Shown here: positions 13,301 to 23,900 of the stretch, piece by piece | How positions within the stretch are numbered: position 1 is the first letter of the stretch | How the letters are laid out: each line of letters opens with the position of its first letter | DNA from: Galaxea fascicularis | Lineage: Eukaryota > Cnidaria > Anthozoa > Scleractinia > Euphylliidae | Direction: 5' to 3' | Length of the DNA stretch: 64,000 nt | Assembly (NCBI GenBank): GCA_948470475.1 | Contig: OX419346.1 | Span: 4,914,495 to 4,978,494 of the forward strand | Notes under the pieces: model-generated | What the model was told of the DNA's origin: nothing | The model's database searches: none | The model's input: only the letters and a program-made list of their open reading frames with translations | Program-made: the position numbers and the translations under genes

Positions 13301-13835
13301 AAACGTCATTTGAAAATGAAACTTCCCGTTTTTGTAACTCTTTCGTGATTATTCCAACTTGTTTAACTGAAAAAATGCTGGCGAACTGTCCAAGGACTGA
13401 ATTACTGTGAACGGTGTTAAAGTAAAGAAAAAGAAAGAAAAATTGCTGTCATGCGGTCACGTTCCGGTAAAAACCGAAAATTTAGTCATTTCACGTCGTC
13501 GTTTTGCAGATGACAGCAAAGAAATGTACCAAAATGTAAATCGCACGTGCAGAGCGATTGTTTTTGCTCATTAAGCCCATTGTTGCGTGGCGTTCTCGCT
13601 GCCGTCGCCGTCGTAGTTGCGTAAACTCCCTATTCTCGCGTTGAATCTTGGATTAGGTAAACGGTGGAGGCTCGGGGGAGGGGAGGGGGAAGGTGATTTT
13701 CCCTGCCCCCTCTGCCCCACCCCCACCCCCCTACCCCCACTCACCCTTTACCTGATACAGAGGTTTAAGGAATTACTTGTTCTGATTACTTGTGTGCACT
13801 GCATTTGTATAGGTAATCACATGATTCCGAGTGCG

Positions 13836-13866
<31 letters not shown>

Positions 13867-13935
13867 TCAAAGACCAACAAAATTGCACGAGCCCGTAGGG
13901 CGAGTGCAATTTGTGGTCTTTGAAAAAATTTACGA

Positions 13936-13971
<36 letters not shown>

Positions 13972-15595
13972 GTGATTACTTATTGACTACTGAGGTACGC
14001 AGAAGGCATTGCCCTCGATCTTCCGAAACTTGGAGAAGCTTCGAAAATATCCGGAGATCACCGGAAGTGTTCGGTAATCTTCGGAAGTCTTCGGTAGTGT
14101 TCGGGTAATCTTCGGAAATCTTCGGCAGTGTTCGGGTGATTGTCAGACATCGTCAGAAGCATTCGGGTGATCTTCGGAAGTGTTCGGCGATCTTCGGAAA
14201 TCTTCGTGTGGTCTTCGGAAATCTTCGGAAGGTTCCGCACAATATTCGGCGGTCTTCGAAATACATCGGTTGGTCTTCGGAAGTTTCAAGTCTTCATTTT
14301 AACCTCGGAAATCTTCGTTGTAATTTGCACTCGTGTTACACTTTTGCACTGGTGTTACACTTTTTTGCACTGGTGTTACACTTGAACTGCACTGCTCTCA
14401 GCCAATCACAATCGAGTAATTTTTTCAAGTGTATTATTAGCTTGGAAAACTCTGTGCTTGCTGTCACTGTATTTTATGTCCCATTTAAGTATTTGTTTCA
14501 GAGTTAGTTCCATTATTCCCCAACAAAAACCACCATCCCAAACATCAGTCAGAATTAATAATTTATTTTTTAATATAATTAACTGTAATCAATTCTAATA
14601 ATTAATAATAATCAATAATTAATTATAATTATTAATAATTATTCAGTAACTGATTAATCATAATCATTAATAATTATCCAATAATCAATTGATAATCAAA
14701 TCATTTCCAAAAGTGGTATCAGGATTTCCAGCAAAGAACTGATCTTACCTGGTGGCACTAACAGTTCCTTTCTCCTGTTCTAAGCTTTCAATTTTCATCT
14801 CAAGAGAGTTGGTAATTTCAATGTGCTGTTTCAAAATATCTTCTTCCCTGTGTGTAACCACAAAACAGCCAAAAATGATAAATAAGGCAGTAATTTCTCT
14901 GTCACAACAAAAGAGCTCATTATCTTCCTGCGGCCAGACTTCTTCAGATTGGCCTTACGCCACTTTTTTTTTTCTTTCGTTTGGTAACAGTTTAACAACC
15001 ACAACTACAACTACAAAACTAAACCTCAAAGTAGGTCAGTTAAATGTTGTTCCTTCTCTAATACCCTTTTGAAAATTAAGCTTAGTGATTAGTGTTGGGA
15101 GACAGTAAGCTATCTCTTACTTAAACTTGCCCAAACAAAACGACACCATACGATATGGACATGTAACAATCAATGGTGAACACTACTGTACAAATTAAAG
15201 CTTTGTACAAATTATTTCCTTGATTTACATTTTTTTTTCCTTCCTCTGTTCCTCCCATGTGCACACGCAGTGCTTACATAGCAGCTGGTTATCGGACAAT
15301 GCTCATCTGAGATGTAAGACAAATTTGAAAGTGTCCATGCAAAAAAAAAAATTATGACTTGGAATTTGTCACAAGGAAGTCTTCTGTACAGACAAAATTA
15401 ATCTACATCGCTGCAACTATGAAGAAATTTGGACTGGAGTGATTTACTCAATTTTAGGAAGAACATCCAAGGAGACTTGACAACAGGGCATTACAGTGTA
15501 GGTCCCTTGCCAAGGTCAGTAACCTTTATGCTAGATGAGGTCACAACACTGGGGACTCCTACTCTTTTCAATCAGTGTGTGCAATGTCTCCAATA

Positions 15596-15632
<37 letters not shown>

Positions 15633-18509
15633 TAATTACTTTAGTATGTAAATCCCACCTTTTGAGCTCCTCCTCCACCTCCTTGCGCTGTCCTTTAACA
15701 ATTTCCAGTGTCTCTTCTAACTGCTTTATACTTGTAAGTAGCTAATTTTAGAAACAAGGGGATATACAATAAACAAAACAGATAATGACCCTCCCTCTCG
15801 TGGGCATGTGTGACCATAAAAGGGAAAATGGACACTTGTTTGCTTTTCCATTTAAACAACTAAACTGGCGCCCCTCAAACTACCAGCTTGCGGCTTCGCA
15901 GTTCGCATATCACATTTGTTCAACAGATTTTAGAGCAAAAGAGAGACTGCTCGCAGTCTAAAAGAAACCATGCTCCATCTAAAGTGGCCAACCCCATAAA
16001 GTAGTAGCCATAATAATATTAATATGCTGCTTCCTCAAAGGGAGTGAATCAAATAATCGATTTACCTGAGTTCTTAGATGAGTATGAATGTAGTCAGGAT
16101 TGGTTGACGTCACTTCATAAAAATACAAAAAGAAAAGCATTATTCAAATAGTTAAAATCATGTATTCATACACTGTTAAGGTAATTATGGCAACATGCGC
16201 TTTTCAATGCCTTAAAAGCAAATCATAATGACAGTTTTTAGGATCCTTCATAGTGACTAATTGACCCTTTACTGTGAAAATCCAAAAACCATGAACAGTA
16301 GAAATATTTATGGAATATTGTGTTTCAAGTAAAAAGCCAATCATGTGCGAGAAAACTAAACTGCAAGGAAAAACTTAATTAGGTTGTGGTTTCATGTTGC
16401 TTCTGATTAGTTGCTACACAATGGGACATGTCAAAATCAAATGAAAGTGCTCACTGTTTTCAGATTCACACAGTAAACCTTAAGATCAAAACTTAAACTT
16501 TCATCTGTTATCCCAAAATATTTCCCATATCAGTAAGAGGGACACATTGTTAAAATATCAAGCAAATTTATCCTATACAGTGTATGACCCTGCCCTTAAA
16601 CTTAAATTCTCATTTGTTATCCCCAAATATTTCCCATAGAAGTAGTGGGGAGAAATTGTTAAAATATCAAACAAATTTATTCTGTGTGACCCGGCCCTTA
16701 ATTCTTGTGACCACACCATTTTGTAAAGCATTGAAGCCACAGACCAGATAATCAAAAGGTCTCGGAAATTGATGTCTGGATAATCCAGGTTCAACTCTAT
16801 TTATTTATTTGCTCTGGCCCTCTCCTCCCTCAACCATTTCCAGACTTTCTTCCCTCCCCCCCACCCACCCTGCCCCCCACCCTGCCCCCCTCCCTTATTC
16901 CTTGGCTAATCAAGGTTCATAATCTTCATATACAAAACCTCACCATGAAGACCTTGGTTTTCCAGTGCTAAGATTTCTGTCTGCAGTTTCTTCTCCTTAA
17001 CCTTCAAGACTCTCTCAAGGACCTGTATGTAAATTGTCAGGAAATAATTCCTATAAATTATAATCCATCAAAGATTTTTGCTCGTACACGATTGGTCTAA
17101 ATGCATCACATGGCTGAATATTCCTCAGCTAAAACTGGGGAATATCCAGTGATAAATTGAATTTCCATGCAAACCACTCTGACCCCACTTCCATAGGAAG
17201 GTTTTCAAAACCACTGACAAAATACAGACCAGTTGCAAAATCAATGTTTCTTCCAAATGTGTGGCTTTTGTAAAATCAATATTCTTTCTCTTCATAATGC
17301 AATACTTCTAAACACAACTTTTTTTCTGAACTGGTTCAAATTCCGCTGTTTATAGTGAGGTATCCATCTACTCATTGTATGCAGCATAAAATTTGTTGCT
17401 TTTCAACTGCAGGTACTGTTCACTTACCTTAGACCCATCAAAACCATCCTCATCTGCTTGAGGCAAGCTAGCTGTATTTCTGGTCTCAAGATGGGCATGA
17501 GTCTACAAAGAAGCAAATGTTCCCTTAAGATTGTAGCTGACATCCAATTAATTTATCATATTAATTATTACTTTATTTGTGTGTTTATCTCTTTGTACAT
17601 GTAATTGTTTACTCATTCATTCATTCATTCATTCATTCATTCCTTTGTTCGTTCAATCATTACTTTTTTACAACCAATTAAAAGCTTTTGAGCAATTACA
17701 TTATTCAACTCTTGCCACAGGTTTTCACATTCTTCCCGTAGCTGCATGTCAGCTGAAACATGTTCTTCGGAGGTCTGACCAGCTCTATTTCTCTTAGCAG
17801 TGAGATCTTGGTCTTCCACTGAAGTGCTGCTATTAAATGACAAGGAACGCCGCACAGATTCTATGGTCTGAAAAGGCAGACAAACAAAAACAATAACATA
17901 AAAAAACTAGTAATGATTCTAAGAATTTGTTCACAAGTATGCAAAAACTCCAATGATTTATGTTTATTGCCGCACACTGTCATTATTTTAACCCTTAATC
18001 ATTCCAATGGTGACCAGCACCTAACTTCTCCTTAATATGCAGGTATGGAGAAGCTAGATGGTGATCATTTAACTCATCATCTAAACTTGTGACCATACAA
18101 GGCATGACAATACAGGAAATAATGACAAGAGATCAATCGAGCTAATGTCTATACAAGTTCTCCGTCCATGAAGCGAGTAGAATATATCAGACCTGTTAGG
18201 AGAAAATGCATGTTGATATAAGAATCAATCTGATAAATATAGGTTGGCCTAACAAATTTATTCCCCCAGCGTTTGGATGACCAATTTGATCATGCTTTTT
18301 AACCATGTGTTGTTGTGTCATCTATCTGTAGCTGATTTTATTTACTTGTTTTGTCACAGAACTTGTTGCAAATTATACTTTGCCTTGATTGAAGAGTCCT
18401 TATACGTGACCTTTAGAAAAAATTTTCTAGTTAATATCATTGCACCTTATATTTCATTGAGTATATGCAAAAATGGTCTCACCGGATGGTTGCTAGATTC
18501 CACAGACAT
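10183..18509 (-). CDS. CENPK: centromere protein K (CENP-K)
   Basis: CENP-K is a subunit of the CENP-H/I/K module of the constitutive centromere-associated network, which holds the inner kinetochore on CENP-A chromatin. Coding exons on the minus strand, in gene order: 18509-18483 (start codon), 17867-17664, 17502-17428, 17022-16944, 16112-16066, 15741-15659, 14847-14749, 13179-13110, 12360-12301, 11307-11242, 10341-10183 (stop TAA). All have GT/AG borders and matching phases and total 969 nt, 322 residues; human CENP-K is about 270. Near the start, LREECENLWQEL matches the N-terminal acidic coiled-coil entry of the family. The middle is coiled coil (for example VLERVLKVKEKKLQTEILAL and IKQLEETLEIVKGQ). 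The last exon carries the diagnostic C-terminal block WPPYIELLLRSGIAQRHP. Least certain is the 3' border of the second coding exon: AAA|GTAATG keeps phase, whereas an upstream GTTGTA would not. MITEs fill several introns. Confidence 0.92.
11654..12093. mobile_element. long inverted-repeat element in CENPK intron 10
   Basis: The halves are imperfect inverted copies: CACCTAACCCCAAAATATTT at the left against AAATATTTTGGGGCTAGGTG at the right, continuing through GCTGTCCCACGATCGAGC and GGTCTATTCCTTAC. Centre near 11870. No coding capacity; MITE or foldback type. Confidence 0.8.
13268..13631. mobile_element. MITE family A, copy 2
   Basis: Same family as 6721-7054. Inverted ends AGGGAGTTTACGCAACTACG and the complement of CGTCGTAGTTGCGTAAACTC, flanked by TA on each side. 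Lies in CENPK intron 8, just upstream of exon 13179-13110 in gene direction. Confidence 0.85.
13813..13979. mobile_element. foldback element, GTAATCACATGATT family
   Basis: An almost perfect palindrome with arms of about 75 bp. Inside the ends lie GGAATAAATAAGCACGAGTA and its complement, and the centre is GCACGAGCCCGTAGGGCGAG. No coding capacity. Confidence 0.85.
14028..14290. repeat. degenerate TCTTCGGAA minisatellite
   Basis: More than fifteen diverged copies of ATCTTCGGAA or GTGTTCGG, with a mixed 10 to 25 bp spacing (for example TCTTCGGAAATCTTCGG). The repeat keeps several frames open on both strands; none is a gene. Confidence 0.85.
14325..14390. repeat. three tandem copies of a TTGCACTGGTGTTACAC unit
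   Basis: Near-identical copies of about 20 bp (TTGCACTSGTGTTACACTTT) lie directly after the minisatellite. Confidence 0.8.
14565..14700. repeat. AT-rich TAAT/ATTA simple-sequence tract
   Basis: Irregular repeats of AATAATTAAT and close variants, almost free of G and C. Confidence 0.8.
15593..15638. repeat. (AAT)n microsatellite
   Basis: Uninterrupted AAT triplets, about 14 copies, ending 21 bp from the 3' border of CENPK exon 15741-15659. Confidence 0.9.
17613..17642. repeat. (TCAT)n microsatellite
   Basis: Seven TCAT units lying 22 bp beyond the predicted donor of CENPK exon 17867-17664. Confidence 0.9.
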
Positions 18510-20449
18510 GTTGTTGAAAACTGAAAACAGAAGCAAAATTAATTGGTTTGGGATTTGGGAATGTCTGTTAACCAACACAGGAAATCCTGTGAAAACATGC
18601 AAAAGACAAATTCAAGTTGTGTGATTTCTGTCACTAAGAAAATTGTGAATAAGGATGTTAGAGGCAAGAGGGTTACAAAGAACATTAAAACTGAAAGGAT
18701 CAAAGGATTGTCAGAAAGTTGTCTTCAAGTAAAAGCTATCAGAGAATCCCACCAGGACATTAACAGATAGAATCCTAACAGTTCTTATTGAAAGGGACAT
18801 ATTTTGATGATGAAATTGGTAGAAAAAATCAATAATATTAATATTAGTTTACACTGTAGACTTATGGCGGGAGTTATGGCTAACAGTGGTAAGCCGTCAA
18901 TGCACCACTACAAGTAAACTTAAATAAACAATTGTTCAAGACTGACAGGTATGCAGTTTGCCAGTACGAGTATAAGCACATCCACGAACAACAAAGGATA
19001 GTTTGTTGAGAGTTATTGCACCATAAACAGTGTTATTTGTAAAGTTAGCCTTAAGAAGAATCACCAGGCTTGAACAAGTAATTATTATCAACAAAATTAA
19101 TCATGATTGAGCCTGGGCATGTCTAACAATGGATGAATGTTGAAGAGATGAATTCCTTTGTTTCAGTTTTCAAATTATAATTCATTTCTTTTGTTGTCAG
19201 TGGCTCTTTCAAATGTTTGCATCTGCTGAATCAACTGTTACAGGTATGTTTTGAAACTAGTTTCTCAAAATCATGTTTTCTCTCTTGTAGCATAGTTTAT
19301 AGACTTTGAGTATAAGATCATGGGTTCATGTGAACTGGTAGAGTTTCTAGGTTTGTACATTTAATCTTAAAGTAACACCCGCTTGATTCATTTATCAAAA
19401 TTTGAGTCAGTCATCAACAGGGGTTTCATTAAGTGCCAGGCACTGGGCAAATTGGCTAGCTCGTACGACTTAAAACATTCTTAGGAGAGGGCAGTGGTTG
19501 AATTGAACATTGCAAAACAACAGCCTCATTCCACACAAAACCCCTAAAGAATCTCAGGAAGAACTCATGCATCCCCAGAAATTATTCATAGCCATTCCAC
19601 AGAGTATTTTGGGTTGCAATTTTCTTTATTTAGTTTGAAGCTGTCATGCTGTTCCTTAGAAGTTGGGTTTTGCATTTTTAGTGTTTTTCCATGAGGAATC
19701 TGGAAACACAAACTTTGGGGAAAATAATATTAAAACAAATATAAGGTTATGTTAAAGGAATTAAGCTCATATGGTGCAAAGTAAACATATAGTTGTTTTT
19801 ACATAGTGATCTTCATCCAAAATCAATGGATACCTAAAAAAGTCCAAGTATACGTAGACAGCAAGACTTCTGGTGAGCTACACCTGTCACGCAATATTGA
19901 CAACTCCGGGCAACTATCAAATGTCATTTGGTTGAAAACCAAAACTAAAAAAAAGCATTTTATGAACAGACAATTGTTACTTTTGACAGAACAGAAATAT
20001 CGGTTGTTATTACTGTACGATGGAATGATTTTTATCATCTTTAACGAAGACGACATCGTGATCGGCGAATTTTCAACAACGTCAGGCCTAGGGTCACATG
20101 TTAGATTAGCCTGCATAAGCATTCTGTATCTCATGAGGGACTGATCGCATAAATGAACGCGGTTAGTGCAACGGATCTTAGTAAAGTTAATTTCAGATTT
20201 TAATGCGAAAATCTTTTTAGGCCACTTAATCACACGCCTGTTTTCTAGATATGACAAATTTCGATTTATTGCCCTGAAAGCAAAGTAGGGAAGTCCGATG
20301 TGCGTGTGATAGCTGTTATTTATTGCATTTGGAAGGCGCCATCTTGGTTAAAATGGCGCGAAATTGTAAGAGTCGACAATCTTTTGAACAATCAGGAGTC
20401 TAATGGAGGAAAAGACAGCTTTCTTAGTTGTTGAAACATAAATACTAAC

Positions 20450-20906
20450 CTTTCAAGTCGGTGGAAAAGTTGCGATCGGAAGCGGGACTCCCTGGAAGAA
20501 TCAAATGATTCTTTACTGACCTCTCCAATACCCAACAACCAAGGACACTAAGACAAGTCTAGGCACATCTTTACGCGCGCAATCACAAGACGTCACGTGA
20601 TCAATGTTTTAAGTGACAACACTTCATGAATGAACTAATTTAAAGCAGCATATTGTCCTGATGAGCCAATCAATGTGGTTAAACGGTTGTTGATATAGCA
20701 ACTCGCGTAAAAAATGGTAAAGACAATGGCGTCGCTTTGGGTCCGTAGTAAGATTTTTCTTTGAACACGACTGGCGGTCACTAAAAGTGTTATTATTCCG
20801 CAATTTAGAGGAGGCCACTGCGAAACTCTTTTCAGCGAGAATAAGCAGCACACAGTTTAGGTGCAATCACACCTTCTCTACTAGCACCTTTAAAACAAAG
20901 TTCAAG
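20450..20906. promoter_or_regulatory. probable CENPK promoter, perhaps shared with HBP1
   Basis: On the minus strand a non-coding first exon of CENPK ends at 20450 (GAAAG|GTTAGT); it has no usable ATG, and translation starts in the next exon (18509). On the plus strand a consensus donor (CAAG|GTAAGT) ends a possible non-coding exon at 20906 and could be the first HBP1 exon. Between them lie a CACGTG E-box (20594-20599) within ACGTCACGTGA, CpG-rich sequence (20570-20600) and a CCAAT box (20666-20670). CCAAT boxes are common in promoters of G2/M-expressed genes such as centromere proteins. The transcription start sites are not visible. Confidence 0.45.
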
Positions 20907-23900
20907 GTAAGTGTGAAAAATTTCATTCAATTACGCTCCGGGTTGTTTTGAAGAGCAGATCTACGCTTGTGTACTTCAATGAAGCGTTCTCGAATGCGAT
21001 CGATTCTAACTAGTTACCTTTGTATTCCAGAAGTGCAATAAAAGTCATAGGTTTCGAATGCAAGTTGAGCAATCGTCGTTGCATTTGTGCACAAGACCGG
21101 GTTTCGCGCGCGTTCAAAGTACAGAACGGCTGTGTTCAGTAATGTAACAATGGTACAATAGTTTTATTTCGTAAACAACGGTATTCGAGCAGTTCGTCGC
21201 TTGAAAACTCTTGCTTCTTTGTTAAAGGTTTTTTCATTTTATCACGATCACGTATTTCGAAAGAGACATTATGTCGGGGATTCCCCCGGGACGTTACGAG
21301 TGAAAACTTGGAGATAACCATTTTGCCGTTGACACTCAGGGAGTTTTGCCTTCTCTCCGTGCTTCCGAGCGTCAGTAAAGGATGGCGATTTTGTCCTTTA
21401 GAACAAGTGTTAAAAGCGACAAATTATGACAGAACGCAAGGGCCCAAAACTATCATTTCGTAGCTTGTTGCCAAGGGATCGCTGCTCATTTGGCAGGATT
21501 TGAAGTTCGCGATAAAAATTGATGATTCAATGACATTCCTTTGCACAATGCAAAACCGCAAAATATACGTCTCAGCAAGTCACTCTTTTGGAGGCAATAT
21601 CATATGATATTATAAATATCTCGCAAGGTCATCGAGATTTTATCACGCAAAATTACAGAATGAAACAGGAATATTTCAGTTTTTGTCGTGCTTTACGAAG
21701 GAATGAGAATATCTCGGGGCGAGATAAGGGCGCGTTGATGGTTCTCAAACGTATGCGGTTGGACCTAAACTTTGACTGCCAGTGAGACCATTAATTGTTA
21801 TGCTAATTGCCATCTAAAGATCAGGTGATGTTGCCATTGTTATCGTTCTGAGGTTTAAAACAATCAACTCATTCATAGGCCAAGTATAAGCTCTGCACAA
21901 GCGAAAAATAACATTTTTCAATCTGATTTCATTCCATGTAAACATAACAAACAAATCTGCTTGGCGCCACTTTTTGACAGAGCGAAAGACGGAAAGTGGG
22001 TGAACTCGTACAGAAAAAAATAAGGTTACATAAAACATTTTGAAGAGGCAACACGCTTTAGAAATAATTTGATTTGAAATGTGTTGCATATTAAATTAGA
22101 CGGAGCTTATGATACGACGTGGAGTCAATTTTGCGTCTCGTTTGCATTGCTTCTGCTTTTAATGGCGCGAACAAGAGACACGCGCTTCGCTGAAACAAGA
22201 AAAGCTTAGAACACTTGTGATCTTAACCTTCGATTTGAACAACGTTAGCCAGACAGTTTATCCGACAAAGCTGATGTGCTCGAAAAATTATATGTTTTGA
22301 CAACGATTGAAGATTTCAGCGAGCGCACATGAAATCTAAGTCGGCGTAAAATGATAGTCTTCGTGTAGTTTCTAATTTCATGAGTGTTTTTTGGCCTTGG
22401 TTTGTTTAAAATCGTACAATGGAAAGTTTGAGGCATAACACGCATCGTACGTACAGCGTGAACAGTGGTAAGTTGATAAGCTACGATTTTCTTTTCAGTA
22501 AGCTATATTGTCCTCTTGGTTTCCAAAAAGCAATTCAATTTGTTCTGTTTGAACCTGTTTCGATGTATTAACCTGTTAAGGTTCCAAAGCGCACGAATGG
22601 CATATTTTTTCTTTGTAGTCATATACTGTACTGCGGCTTACCCAAGGCTCCATTTCTCGCACTCAAGGTATCTGAGTACTTGCTTTTCAGTTTCAACATT
22701 GAGGTTAAATCATACTGTCACAGGTTGATCGGAATAAAATGGGGTTGATTGTTGAGCTCGTCTGCATTCAGTAATCAAGAAAAATCACTTAAAAGGAGGT
22801 CTCTGGTTTATCTAATCTTACAAAGTATGCTTTATTGGACCGTATGACTTACTACCCCGAAGATTGCTGCATAAACTACGCGATTTGTTGCATATACGTT
22901 GCTGACTAGCCATTCTAGTATAATTATTACATGTAGCTGATCAGTACATGCACAAGTAAGAAAGTCTTGCCCTCGGTTCTTTATAGGACTTCACCCAAGG
23001 ATTAGCTGAAGGTAATTTCTCCAGTCAGTAATTAAGGCGATTCTTCTCTCTTGTCCCAGTGCTAATTAAGGCTAGTGTGCTATTCAAATTTCATGGATCT
23101 CGAGCTCAAACGAAAATATTTTCTCTAATCCGATTTTTGAAGACTGATGTGTATCTTTTTCTTCATGATTACAAGGCAGATTTAATGTTATCGTTCAGAG
23201 TTAAACAGATATTGAATATTGCCTTGTCCTTGGATACCGAATTTGATTTGTTGACTTCGCCGTTGGTTGAGTGTTATATTCAATAGTGTTTGACCTCTAA
23301 TGAATTACTCAGTACAATGCTTGGTTATTTTTATAGCTTATTCATACAACTGTACGACGCGAATAGTGATACGAAGAGTGGAAATCGTTTTTACAAAATA
23401 ACTGAGATATTATGCGTGCTGAGATTGGTAAAAAACACCTACAGTTTATTATACTGGTATACTCGTGAAACTCCTTGTTACTCGAAAACCTTAAAAATCA
23501 CTGATTTACAAGCTTTTTTCGTGTTCTTTCAACCTCCCACGTGGGTTTATTACGCCAGGAAACCCATAGAAAATATGCGATCTATTGCTTAAAATAAATA
23601 GTGCAAAGCAGAATCAAAAACATGAAAGCCCGCTCAGCACGCGCCACGCCTTAAGTTTACACGAGCTTGTGCGAAATTATACCCCGGGCGCCAGAGATTA
23701 TTTCGTTCAGCTTGTTTTGCACGAATAATGCGTTTCGTGCCTCAGGCTGTATTGTTACGATGGAAATAACCTCTGGCATCCAGGGTAGCAAAACTTGCGA
23801 CTTTTCATGAGTTCTGAGCCTGGCGTTCATAAATTATTATTGGTGACTGAAAACAGACGTTAAGGACACTTCGGGTAGACTTGGAACTATTTATATCTAT

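Noticed and set aside
14058..14507. Several overlapping frames with repeated SEDHRRLPK- or FGNLRK-like units on both strands
   Set aside because: Products of the TCTTCGGAA minisatellite, open in many frames; no splice or family support.
23059..23592. Two consecutive plus-strand frames
   Set aside because: Separated by a stop, no domain, start without context; probably chance in AT-rich DNA.
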